This document shows positions 8,240-16,200 of a stretch of 18,252 nt of DNA, piece after piece. The stretch is from assembly GCF_000003855.2 (NCBI RefSeq), contig NW_003101644.1, positions 6,064-24,315 on the forward strand. Direction: 5' to 3'. Position 1 is the first letter of the stretch, and every line of letters starts with the position of its first letter. Position numbers and translations under genes: made by a program. The notes under the pieces were generated by a model that was not told the origin of the DNA, did not search any database, and saw only the letters and a list, made by a program, of their open reading frames with translations. Origin of the DNA: Blastomyces gilchristii SLH14081 (Eukaryota > Ascomycota > Eurotiomycetes > Onygenales > Ajellomycetaceae).

Positions 8240-8912
8240 AAAATTATACTCTGAAAGCAGCTTCACTCATCTGGCTTGACATTCTGTCAAGCTCTTTTTG
8301 TCAAGAAGTAATGCAGATTTACATGATCAGTAAGAACTTACACTGAGTACTTACTACTCTGAAGATAATGTCATCAGATCTTAAAGAATTCAACAATTAC
8401 TAACATCTCTTAATTATGAGTATCATATCTTCTCTGTATAAGTGATAACTTCTTGAAGAAGAAGATCACTGATCTTCATTCATAGTATCTTATAGACTTT
8501 GTAAAAAAGTCTTCTCTTACAGACATTTCATTGTCTATATCTTTAAAAGTTATTATTCTCTGATTCTTTTAATGTTGAAAGATCTTCAGTGTTAACTGTG
8601 AAAAGATTTTATAGACTTCATTCTCAGATATATCAGTCTTACACTGACTGAGTAAGTCAGAGTTAAAGTAATTCAGTATTATAGTATCTATAAAAGCTTG
8701 TTTTAATTCTGTAAAAGCCTGTATAGTATCTTAAGTGAGAATAAATAATTCTGTTTTTCTGTCTTTTATACTTCTCTTTAACAGATCTGTAAGAAGAGCA
8801 GTAATTTATGAATATATATAAATGAATTATCTGTAGAAATTCATAAATTCTAGAAACATCTGCATCTTATAATATATCTGTGACACTGATCAGTTCTTAA
8901 TAACAAAGACTC
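8240..8912 (-). pseudogene. gypsy G1 RT thumb and RNase H, 3' part of pol
   Basis: This is the part of pol downstream of the SINE. It opens with FLEFMNFYR, the usual FLGxxNFYRxFI end of the gypsy RT. Then come an F-x-E-L-K-x-A-F segment, a badly changed RNase H start, FFFKKLSLIQRRYDTHN plus EMLVIVEFFK with the catalytic Glu, and LTDHVNLHYFLTKR (8328) with the catalytic Asp of the TDH motif. Several stops sit at expected tryptophans. The frame stops being recognisable at about 8240, where a GC-rich block begins, so the RNase H end and all of integrase are missing. The SINE plus one target copy is 387 bp, a multiple of three, which keeps the frame in register across it. Confidence 0.8.
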
Positions 8913-8927
8913 AGCTTCTGTTCATTG
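8913..8927. repeat. target-site duplication of SINE, left copy
   Basis: AGCTTCTGTTCATTG is repeated without mismatch at 9300-9314, immediately after the SINE tail. Confidence 0.95.
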
Positions 8928-8933
8928 CCCCAG

Positions 8934-9004
8934 TGGCTGAATGATTAATGCGGCCACCTGGTAGCGCCTTGGCGTGGGAAACCAAGGCACGTGGGTTCGA
9001 AACC
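8934..9004 (+). promoter_or_regulatory. internal RNA polymerase III promoter, A and B boxes
   Basis: TGGCTGAATG (8934-8943) fits the A-box pattern TRGYNNARNNG in its first ten positions, and GGTTCGAAACC (8994-9004) is a textbook B box. Their starts are 60 bp apart, a usual distance. They would drive transcription of the SINE from near 8925. Confidence 0.85.
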
Positions 9005-9239
9005 CGCAGGGGATACATTAAATCCGGAACTCAAGCACCTCAGGTTCCTAATAAATACAGAGGTGTACAAATCACTCCAATGAATCACTCTATGTTCCTG
9101 GGCTGGGAAGTTATTATCGCATGTATCTAATTGTCACTCCTTTGTATTTTCCTATGTTCTTGTTATCTTGGCGTGGTCTCAACACCTGTATTTCCTCCTG
9201 TATAACCAACACTTGACCTGTATTTAACATCACACAAGG

Positions 9240-9299
9240 ACTCATCATAAGCTCCGCTTGCATATGAGTATAATGAAAGAATAATAATAATAATAATAA
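9240..9299 (+). other. SINE 3' end: hairpin and (AAT)6 tail similar to LINE 3' ends
   Basis: ACTCAT (9240-9245) pairs with ATGAGT (9264-9269), and inside it AAGC pairs with GCTT around a TCC loop. The following TATAATGAAAG plus six AAT units closely matches LINE-D, whose minus strand reads TATAATTAAAG plus six AAT units. LINE-C differs more but has GCATA, then TTGAAG, then six AAT units. Shared 3' ends are the known sign of a SINE moved by a partner LINE. Confidence 0.8.
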
Positions 9300-9314
9300 A
9301 GCTTCTGTTCATTG
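9300..9314. repeat. target-site duplication of SINE, right copy
   Basis: It is identical to 8913-8927 (AGCTTCTGTTCATTG) and directly follows the AAT tail. Confidence 0.95.
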
Positions 9315-9960
9315 AAATGCTATTAATCTCAATAATATAATCTAAGAAATCAACCTTCTGCATGTAGAATGAGCATTTTTCAGTGTTTATATAGAGTTAA
9401 TACTATCTCAAGTAACTTAACACTTCTTGAATATGAGTATTATATTCTTTCTCTGTTTTTGAGAAGATTAGAATATTATCTAAGTATACTATATAGAAGA
9501 CATTAACAAGGTCTCACAGCATCTTATTTATATAGATTTGAAAGATGACTGAAGTATTATAAAAATTAAAAGATAAAACAAGATATTTAAAATTACTGTA
9601 CTTAGTATAAAAAGCTGTTTTTTAAATGTTATCTTTATTAACTCTGATTCTATAATAGATATCTTATATATCAATTTTTAAAAACATCTTTGCTTTAGAT
9701 AATCAATTGATTATCTTATTAATTAACAGTAATAAATAGTAATTCTTAATTATCATCTTATTAAGACCTCTGTAGTCTATGCATAGACATAGCCTATCAT
9801 TCTTCTTAGATATAAAGAGTATAAGTATCTCTGCTGAATGTTTTAGTAAGTATATTCAGTTCTTTGATTATACTTTCTTAAGATATTTATACAGAATATT
9901 TAATTTCTTTACAGACAAGTTATAAAGAGATCTATACAGTACTGTTACATCATCTTCAAG
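9315..9960 (-). pseudogene. gypsy G1 reverse transcriptase domain
   Basis: Family role: copies element RNA to DNA inside the particle. The motifs appear in order from high to low coordinates: LYRSLYNLS, ILILFISKKN, LCIDYRGLNK (near 9777), KNYYLLLLI, AKMFLKID with the first catalytic Asp, KTAFYTKYSNFKYLVLSF, VIFQIYINKML, and VYLDNILIFSKTE (YLDN at 9475-9486) where the family has YLDD. The second Asp of the catalytic pair is thus Asn (GAT to AAT), which alone would abolish activity. Other changes are Pro to Leu or Ser, Gly to Asn, and Trp or Arg to stop, all fitting C-to-T or G-to-A. The open piece 9163-9363 joins the last RT residues to SINE sequence and is not a gene. Confidence 0.92.
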
Positions 9961-10224
9961 ACAGATCTTATATTATATCTTGATATCAGAAAACTTCACT
10001 ATCTCTCTTTTTAAAAAGATATTCTTATAATCTGTAAAGAGATGTTATATATATTTATCTTTAATAACAGATACTGCTACTAATCTTGCAGTAAGAGTAA
10101 TAATTTCTTCATCTATTTTCAAGTCTCAGTCATCTGTTATACAGTATATTAACTTTATCTTTTTCTCAAGATTCTTCTGATAAAACTCTTCAGATTTCTC
10201 TATCACTATCTCTTTATTAGTAAG

Positions 10225-10515
10225 ACAGTATTATTATATCTAAGTAACTTAGTTAATAAGAGAATTATTTTCTCTCAATTATAGAAGATTTAGAATGATA
10301 TTCTTATCTATAATGTTAATAATATGAAGAAGCAGACTGCTTTTCTTAAAGATTTCTTCTGAGTCTATAGTCACACACTTCACTTAAATTATATTAAAAT
10401 AGTGATACTTTATTTTATTAATAAATTTCATATAATCTGACAGATCTATCTTCTTTCAACTCTTCATCAAAGAAAAGAAATAGAATATAAAGTTAGTATT
10501 TATCTCAGAGTTAAA
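10225..10515 (-). pseudogene. gypsy G1 aspartic protease region
   Basis: Family role: matures the Gag-Pol polyprotein. At 10512 the frame reads NSEINTNFI where retrotransposon proteases have DSGAxxNFI. The catalytic Asp is Asn, Gly is Glu and Ala is Ile. About 65 codons later, IILNLL followed by a stop and then LRENNSLIN corresponds to the ILGLPWL-RENNP block that follows the protease core. There Gly is Asn, Pro is Leu, Trp is a stop and Pro is Ser. Every change is explained by one or two C-to-T/G-to-A transitions. The frame is the same as RT and gag. Confidence 0.75.
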
Positions 10516-10698
10516 TAGATATCTCACTGATATCTTCTTATTCAGAGTATGCATTATAATTATAACATGAACTCAGAGATATAAAAATTATTAATTCTTT
10601 ATTTCTTTCTCTTTTTTATCTTCTATGAATACATTTATCAGAAGAGAAGTTAACTTTGAGAAAATATCTTATCAGTTTCTTTTCTTCTTCAGCTTTTT

Positions 10699-11620
10699 AT
10701 AATCACTAGTATAGTAATTATCAGCTCTGCAGTTAAAACAGAGATCTTTATTAAATCTTTTTTAATATTTCTTTACAGTGAGTGAAGAATCAGAATACTT
10801 GAAATTCTTCTTTACTTTCTTCACACTGAAGCTGTCACAGTGCTGTTTAAATTTCATTATTAATTATTTAGAAGAGATCTTGTTAATCTTTTTCTCAGAG
10901 TATTAATTATTCAAATAGATTTAGAAAGCTAAGTTAACAAGCTCAGTGTAATTAATTAATAAACTCTGATATTATAATATTATTATTTACATTTTATAAG
11001 TTAACTTTATAAGATAAAGCTGTATTTTTAATTGATTCAAATCATCAGTTAATTTCTCTTAATATTCTTCAAATCTTGTATTGAAATCAGAAGAATTCTC
11101 ATTATTTTATTAATATAATAAGTTAAACTGCTATGCTGCTGTAAAGCTATGATTACAGTAATCTTCAATCTAGTTCAGTAGAAAGTCTTTGAATTCTTCT
11201 CAAGTTATGATAGTATTGATACATTCAAGCTCTCTTTTCTTAGTAGCTTAAGTAGTTACAGAGATACCTTCAAGAAAATTAATAATATATATTACTTATA
11301 TCTCATGAGTATTTAACTAGCTCAGATTAAGGTGGAATTTTCATTTAAGAGTATAGATAAAGCTATAAAATTCAGATAATAAATTTCTCTTATAACTCAG
11401 AGAATCTCTGATCTTAATCTGTCTATCTTTATAATAGATATAGATGTGTAGAGACTGCAGCAGTGATAGAGCAGTTAAAGAGCTTATATCAAAGTATGCA
11501 GCAGATTCAGAAATCTTGAATTTCTGCTAAGATAGAGATATACACACTCTAGAGAATAATGTGAGATGTTTCTCAGAGAGTGAGATTAAGTCAGTCTCAG
11601 TATAGATGTATAAGATTATA
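10699..11620 (-). pseudogene. gypsy G1 gag with ruined zinc knuckle
   Basis: The gag core is readable near 11300-10900: a FLEGIS element, KKRELECINTI, EEFKDFLLN (near 11187), FTAA and NTRFEEY, in keeping with fungal gypsy gag proteins. Then comes a nucleocapsid knuckle at 10699-10740: C-F-N-C-R-A-D-N-Y-Y-T-S-D-Y. The expected C-x2-C-x4-H-x4-C has lost its His (to Tyr, C-to-T) and last Cys (to Tyr, G-to-A), while the first two Cys remain. The N-terminal part above about 11620 cannot be traced with confidence. Capsid and nucleocapsid function is inferred from the family. Confidence 0.75.
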
Positions 11621-12289
11621 TCAGTCTGTTAAAGCTTGACTGATTCAAACTTATAATCAGATTAAGTAATTTAAATTGTAATATAATAAAGCTGAAATAA
11701 TGACTGATCAGCAGTATCATGTAGAAGTAGTTATTTAAGAAGTTATATAAGTGAACTTAACTCTCTTACTTAAATAGTGAGCTCATGAGCTACAGAGTTA
11801 TTACAAGAATATCACAGATATAGTACTTAGTATACTAGAAAGATTGTATAAGAAACACAGTAACTTTTATATATATTTCAGTAGAAGAAAAATGAATCAC
11901 TGACTTCTTTAATAAAAAGCCAGCTTCTAGCTATTCTATATAGATAATGAGTGAATACTCTTCTCTCATTTCATAAGTAAGAATAGCTGAAGTGATATCT
12001 CAGCAGCATCTTACTACTATAAAAGAGTAATCTGCTGATCTTATATAGAAGTGAGATTCTCATATTTATTAATTAAATCTTTCTATAATATATCTGAATA
12101 ATATTATAGAGTGATTGAAAACCAGTTTGAATAATCTGCAGAATGAATTGAATCATTTGCAGAGAAGTGATGAGCCGTGTGAAACCGCAACACAGTCTTG
12201 AAACGGCTGAGAATGTGACATATGAATAAACAATTATTTTATCACAAATATTTAAAATGAATGTAATAATCAGTATTCACAACTGAGCT
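11621..12289. other. decayed AT-rich stretch, no gene; possible gag N-terminus or leader of G1
   Basis: I see no convincing frame here. It may be the N-terminal gag or leader of gypsy G1, mutated past recognition. A small patch at 12168-12218 is richer in G+C and keeps CpG. It contains AGCCGT (12173-12178) opposite ACGGCT (12203-12208) and the 11-mer CGGCTGAGAAT that also starts the repeat at 8077, so it could be a remnant of the other LTR of G1. That link is weak. Confidence 0.3.
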
Positions 12290-12733
12290 TTAGATAGTTA
12301 TATTATACACAGTCTTTATACAATAAATCATTCTAGAGATTGAGAAGAAGAGTGAAAGTATATACACTGAGAAATATAATTTATCAAGTCTATACAATAT
12401 TTTCTTGAAATGAGGAGAGCCGATAATGAAAGCAGAGACAGCAGAAGCAGAGAGAGTAGAAGTAGTGAGAGCAGAGATAGCAGAAGTGAGAGAATCAGAC
12501 ACAGAGACAGGTGTAGAAGATTGAGAAGAAGTAGCAGAGAAAGAAACAGAGAAGACAGAGAGAGATATGAAAGACTCAATCACATATAATACAGATAATT
12601 TCTTCATTATTATATCTCTCAAGTTCTTAATTAATAATTTAATATTAAGGTCATAATCATCAGCAGATATGAATCTGTCAATATATAAAGATTCTATATA
12701 AATAAAAACAAACATATCAGCATCTGTGTTCAT
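12290..12733 (-). other. longest open frame of the window, 147 codons, Ser/Thr/Ala-rich; origin unclear
   Basis: An ATG-started frame without stops reads through a stretch rich in Ser, Thr, Ala and Val (for example SATSSQSSTPVSVSDSLTSA), followed by a hydrophobic end. I recognise no family. The plus strand here is an almost pure AG-rich imperfect repeat (about 12420-12560), so low complexity explains much of the openness, and a second frame (12328-12579) is open as poly-Leu/Ser for the same reason. It lies upstream of gypsy G1 gag on the same strand, and Ser/Thr/Ala-rich N-termini occur in such gags, but it is in another frame. It may be a gag N-terminus after a frameshift or a chance frame. 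Confidence 0.25.
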
Positions 12734-12936
12734 ATAAAATCATGCTAGAAAATATAATCAGAAGCCTGCTGAGAAGAAAAACAGTTAAGAGTATATAAGA
12801 AGATAAAGAGAGTGTGTTATTTATGATAACATGTTCTGATAATTGTTAGAAGAAAACAAGTTCTGATTATATTTCACAATACATTATACTTACTGCTAAT
12901 AAACTGCTCAGTATAAGCACTATAAAGACACTTATT

Positions 12937-13149
12937 ATGAAAATGAGAGGTCATTATCAGAAATATGTATGATGTAATAGATGAGTAGATGAAAGATGTT
13001 GAATAGAAGAAGAGATAGAAATTTTGAATGAAATGATAATATTCAATAATAATAATGATGAAGAAGATAATTGAAGAATGAAAAAAGTGAGTGAATAAGT
13101 AATATAATATAGTGAAAGTTTCTTTGTAAGAGTGTATACAGAATACTAG
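12937..13149 (+). pseudogene. possible decayed coding remnant, unrecognised
   Basis: One plus-strand frame reads MKMRGHYQKYV, stop, CNR, stop, VDERC, stop, IEEEIEILNEMIIFNNNND, then RMKKVSE and YSESFFVRVYTEY between further stops. Most stops are TGA at places where TGG or CGA is plausible, as in the transposon ORFs nearby, and the charged text between them looks coding. A CNR-x-VDERC spacing hints at a metal-binding pattern. I cannot name a family, and chance is a real alternative. Confidence 0.25.
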
Positions 13150-13431
13150 CTAAATCAGAGATAGATTATACTATTATAAATACTAGTGACACATCAATCT
13201 GCATGAAGCTAGAGTATATATTATGATTATATAAGTGTGACTGAATCTGATGAGAGAGAATGTAATTCAGAAGAATATATAATTATCAGATAATAATACA
13301 GCTGCTTCTGAACATACTTACAAATGTAAAGAGGCTCTAGCGGCCACTAATTAATTTAGATAATATATATAAGAAGCCAGTATACACCTGTAATCGTACA
13401 CTGACTTAAGTAATCTTTGAATCACATATCA
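13150..13431. other. AT-rich stretch without recognisable feature
   Basis: No open frame, repeat or element end is evident. A short GC patch (GGCTCTAGCGGCCAC, near 13332-13346) is the only part keeping CpG. It resembles a few bases of the SINE (GCGGCCAC), but nothing around it matches. Confidence 0.3.
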
Positions 13432-13925
13432 ATCTATTCAGTATAGGTCTCTTATACTTGAAAAACATTTATTATCTTCTTAATAAAAATGATTATCTCA
13501 TTCATTATCTTCTTATTAGAAATGATTACTTATCAAGATATCTAAACATGTAATAATGCATAAGAAATAGAGAAATAAATAAATAGTTAAGTGAATATTA
13601 AGTTCTCAGATAGAAGCTTGCTTATCAGTTACTCTGACCCTGTAATAAGATCTTATAAAGAGAATAAGATCTTATAAAGAGAATGTCAGTGAAAGATCTG
13701 AGAGTTCTGATACAGATGTATAAGATATTTATATAATTACACACATCTGACAAATGATACAGCTATGTCTACTGATAATATAAGAGAACTCTTGAATATA
13801 AGAATAGATACAGTATTACAGTGACTTTAAGCAATATTAAAATTACAACAGCAATAGATAGCTGATATGCATATAACTTAATAATATTAATATAAAGAGA
13901 TTCAATAATTATCTCAATAAGAAAT
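13432..13925 (+). mobile_element. LTR-like block, inverse copy of 7430-7930
   Basis: From CTATTCAGTATAGGTCTC to about AATAAGAAA this matches the left block in inverse orientation, with many transitions and small indels. It precedes a gypsy gag on the plus strand, so it is probably the R/U5 part and leader of that element's 5' LTR; the GC-rich U3 part seen at 8077-8227 is absent. Inside, 13644-13662 and 13663-13681 are identical 19-bp direct repeats with the palindrome AAGATCTT. Confidence 0.5.
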
Positions 13926-14055
13926 CTCTGTACAGATAATTTCAACACTGACAGAATTGAATATAAATATAATGTAAATACTGAAGAAATACTTAAATAC
14001 TTTTATATATTTTAACACTTCTGATCTCACTCTCTACTTATTATAAAGGTTGAAA

Positions 14056-14960
14056 ATGCTTACAAAACTAAGCATAGATAGAGATGTCATCAGTTCACTA
14101 ATTAATTAAGATTGATATATCAATGAATAATTAAAGAATTATATGAAACTGAAGTTTTATTTATAAATAAAAGCATGTAAATCAGTGTTGTAAATGCCTG
14201 ATAATATTATTAAACATCTTGATATTCTGTTTCAAGACACTGTTATGTAATAGAAAGTATTAAATTAATTACAAAGTATCTGACAGAGAAACACTTCTCT
14301 TATAACATTTATTCCTGACTTTAATACTAAGATTCTAGAAGCAGGTGATCAATCTTGAGAAGAGTAAATGAAAATTAGTATACTTAAGAAGATATTAACT
14401 TTTAAACTTCTATAAACTCTTATAAGTATAAATGAAGACCTGACTTATAAAGACTTCTGCATACAACTCTGAACATTGAATGATCATCTTATCAAGCTTA
14501 AGAGTATACAGAATAGTGATAGAAGATATTACATCTCAGTCACTTTTACATCTGTGCTGAAGAATAATAATAATGATGCAGATGCTATGAACTGAATAGA
14601 TTCAAATGTCTATGTATAAGCAAGAGTTTCTGTCATCTGAACAGACTTTCAAGTCTTTGAAATTATCTCTGAAGAAGTTGCTGACTGATATTAACAAGAG
14701 ATATGCATTAATTGTAACTAATTAGAATATATCACTTTCAACTACTAATCAGTCTACATGCTTTCTTACTTAAGAGAAAGATCAGTGTCTTCTCACTCAA
14801 AGAATGAATCAGTATCTGTTCATGCTAATCACATTGCACTGAAGAAAGATTTGAAAGATAACTATAACAATGCTCTGATAAAACAGGGAAAAGATTAGCT
14901 TCTATTCAAATTTATAAACAGAAGCTTGAAGAGGTTGAATAACAATGATTTGAAGAGAAA
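14056..14960 (+). pseudogene. gypsy G2 gag with ruined zinc knuckle
   Basis: An ATG at 14056 opens the frame that holds the gag core: HLDILFQDTV, SLITFIPDFNTKILEAGDQ (around 14310-14350), MKISILKKILTFKLL, and DLTYKDFCIQL with TLNDHLIKLKS. These fit the retrotransposon gag domain with its long helical repeats. At 14704-14745 the frame has C-I-N-C-N-stop-L-E-Y-I-T-F-N-Y, which aligns to C-x2-C-x4-H-x4-C with both His and last Cys changed to Tyr. These are the same two losses as in the G1 knuckle. Some fifteen in-frame stops are present. Capsid and nucleocapsid role is inferred from the family. Confidence 0.75.
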
Positions 14961-14993
14961 ATAGTAATGAACATGATTCTTGTATCTACTATA

Positions 14994-15560
14994 ATCAATA
15001 ACATGTATAATATAAAAGCCATGATAGATAGCAGTCTATATCATTATATAATAATTAAATCTTCAGTTATAAAATGTTACAATCTTCAGTGTATTCTCTT
15101 ATTAAAACTCTGACTTCTCACAGAATTTAATGACTTAAAAGACATTTGTATTCATTACATGATGAAGTTGATCATAGATGTGAGAGAATATCAACATGAA
15201 GATGTCTATATATATGAAGTTGATAATCTTGATTACAATCTTATATTAGAACTTGTCTGACTATCTGAACAAGATATCTTATTAAATGCTTGAAACAGAA
15301 GCTTAATATTCTCTAACAATGATAGAATTCATGAAGATAATATTCACAAGACTATGAACCTTACACAGATCTCTGTCAATGCTTATGAAATACTCTGAAA
15401 AAGAAGTCATCATTAAAACTGCTGATAAAGTCACTGATAACAGAATTATATATTAATCTATTTCATCAGTCTGATTAATATTAAGAAAGCTCTAGAGAAG
15501 TTATTTTATATTACAATGACAGATTCTTATACAAAACTCTCTCAACAATATTATGAATAT
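14994..15560 (+). pseudogene. gypsy G2 protease and pre-RT linker
   Basis: At 15021 the frame reads MIDSSLYHYIIIK, corresponding to the IDSG protease active site with Asp kept and Gly changed to Ser. About 70 residues on, YNLILELV, a stop at the expected Trp, LSEQDILLNA and RSLIF match the conserved ILGL-x-WL-x-x-QD block; Gly is Glu. The linker before RT follows, with IKKALEK and LSQQYYEYQ (15470-15560). The frame differs from gag (first base 15021 against 14704), so an indel or a shift lies between. The text ends at the LINE boundary, before any RT motif. Confidence 0.72.
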
Positions 15561-15571
15561 CAAAGGTCAAC

Positions 15572-15850
15572 CGCTCCACCACGAACTCGCTCGATTTTTC
15601 GAATAAGAACCCGCCGATAGATTCATTGAAAAGCCCTCGATCATACAAGCATTTTGACCCCATCGCTGAATGCATACCCCGTGTGGTGGTGGAGTTATCT
15701 AGCCAAACATGAACCAGACATTGTTCAAAACTCCTGTGTGGAATTATCCCTCATTCTCCTCTATCACATCACAACCCTAGGCCAAATTGCCATAAAAATT
15801 GTAGGGTGAAGAGACCTAGTCATATGCATCAATCTTCTCAATTTTGAAAG
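15572..15850 (+). promoter_or_regulatory. CpG-bearing 5' end of second LINE copy, probable promoter region
   Basis: It is the counterpart of 7134-7414. CpG sites are kept mainly in the first 130 bp (CGCTCC, ACGAACTCGCTCGA, CCTCGATC, ATCGCTG, CCCCGTG). Differences from the left copy are largely transitions. The place at the element's 5' end suggests promoter function, with no box identified. Confidence 0.5.
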
Positions 15851-15873
15851 ATCTCTGTTCTGTAATTGTGAAG

Positions 15874-16200
15874 ATATCTGAGAAGTGATCTCTGTGAAAA
15901 CTCTATTCATCTTTGATGTTTTAAAACATCAATGCCAAGTCTCACTCTTATACCGCCCTTCTCAATCTGGCTCATCTCTGGCAGAAAAATACAAAAAGAT
16001 ATCTCAGTAATAATATCAAGCACATAATCAAGAGACACTTCTGAAGTGCAATTTCTGTGAATACTCTGTCTGTCTTCAGTGTATCTAGATATCAACATCA
16101 AGTTTCACTCTCATACTGTCTCTCTTATCTGGCTAATTCTGCGTTAATAATACAAAAAGATACCTCAGTAACAGTATTTAATACATAATCAGTGAACAAT
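15874..16200 (+). repeat. tandem 5' UTR units of second LINE copy
   Basis: Two units of about 160 bp start near 15874 and 16039. Each holds a CAAGTNTCACTCTNATAC element, a CTGGCTNAT element and an ACAAAAAGATANCTCAGTAA element in order. They are the inverse of the units at 6801-7110. A 64-codon minus-strand frame (15907-16101) is a by-product of the repeat. Confidence 0.72.

Larger units (their letters stand above)
8928..9299 (+). mobile_element. tRNA-derived SINE, well preserved, with AAT tail
   Basis: This 372-bp element stands out from its AT-rich surroundings by its G+C and many CpG sites. The 5' third is tRNA-like. It has an A box (TGGCTGAATG, 8934-8943), a B box (GGTTCGAAACC, 8994-9004), a T-arm of five pairs around TTCGAAA, and a CCTTGG/CCAAGG stem whose loop can be read as an anticodon loop with GGG. 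The middle is unrelated to tRNA. The 3' end has a hairpin (9240-9269) and then six AAT units. A perfect 15-bp target-site duplication flanks it. It interrupts gypsy RT/RNase H. The lack of decay implies a recent insertion, or that it is too short or too low in copy number to be targeted. It has no coding capacity; a 60-codon frame across it is accidental. Confidence 0.93.
8233..11700 (-). mobile_element. Ty3/gypsy LTR retrotransposon G1, decayed, integrase not seen
   Basis: The gag-pol of a gypsy element is on the minus strand: gag core (about 11600-10900), zinc knuckle (10740-10699), protease (about 10515-10225), reverse transcriptase (about 9960-9315) and RNase H (8912-8240). All landmarks I checked lie in one frame (first bases 11187, 10740, 10512, 9777, 9486, 8835, 8328), so gag and pol were one long ORF and decay was by base changes. 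No integrase follows RNase H; the sequence passes directly into the LTR-like block at 8232. A SINE sits between RT and RNase H. The 5' limit is uncertain. Confidence 0.85.
13432..15571 (+). mobile_element. Ty3/gypsy element G2, 5' part, cut by a LINE
   Basis: The order LTR-like block, gag, zinc knuckle, protease and linker before RT is seen on the plus strand. It then stops exactly where the LINE 5' end begins at 15572, so the LINE most likely inserted here and the rest of pol lies beyond the right edge or is lost. This element is distinct from G1: its protease and gag text differ. All ORFs are decayed. Confidence 0.75.

Noticed and set aside
8928..9012. A functional tRNA gene
   Set aside because: A and B boxes are good, but the D region is too long and the acceptor stem is poor. 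The unit also continues into a non-tRNA body with an AAT tail and target duplication, so it is a SINE.
8948..9130. 60-codon plus-strand open frame
   Set aside because: It crosses the tRNA-like head of the SINE, including the B box, and has no relation to any protein; G+C and CpG content make it stop-poor by chance.
12173..12208. Short inverted repeat as a terminator or MITE end
   Set aside because: Only six pairs around a 24-base loop and no flanking duplication; too weak to call.
12328..12579. 83-codon Leu/Ser-rich open frame, at first sight membrane-like
   Set aside because: Low-complexity translation of an AG-rich repeat on the opposite strand, overlapping a longer frame; no sign of selection.
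15907..16101. 64-codon minus-strand open frame
   Set aside because: Equivalent of the frame at 6774-7040 in the inverted copy; no independent support for coding.
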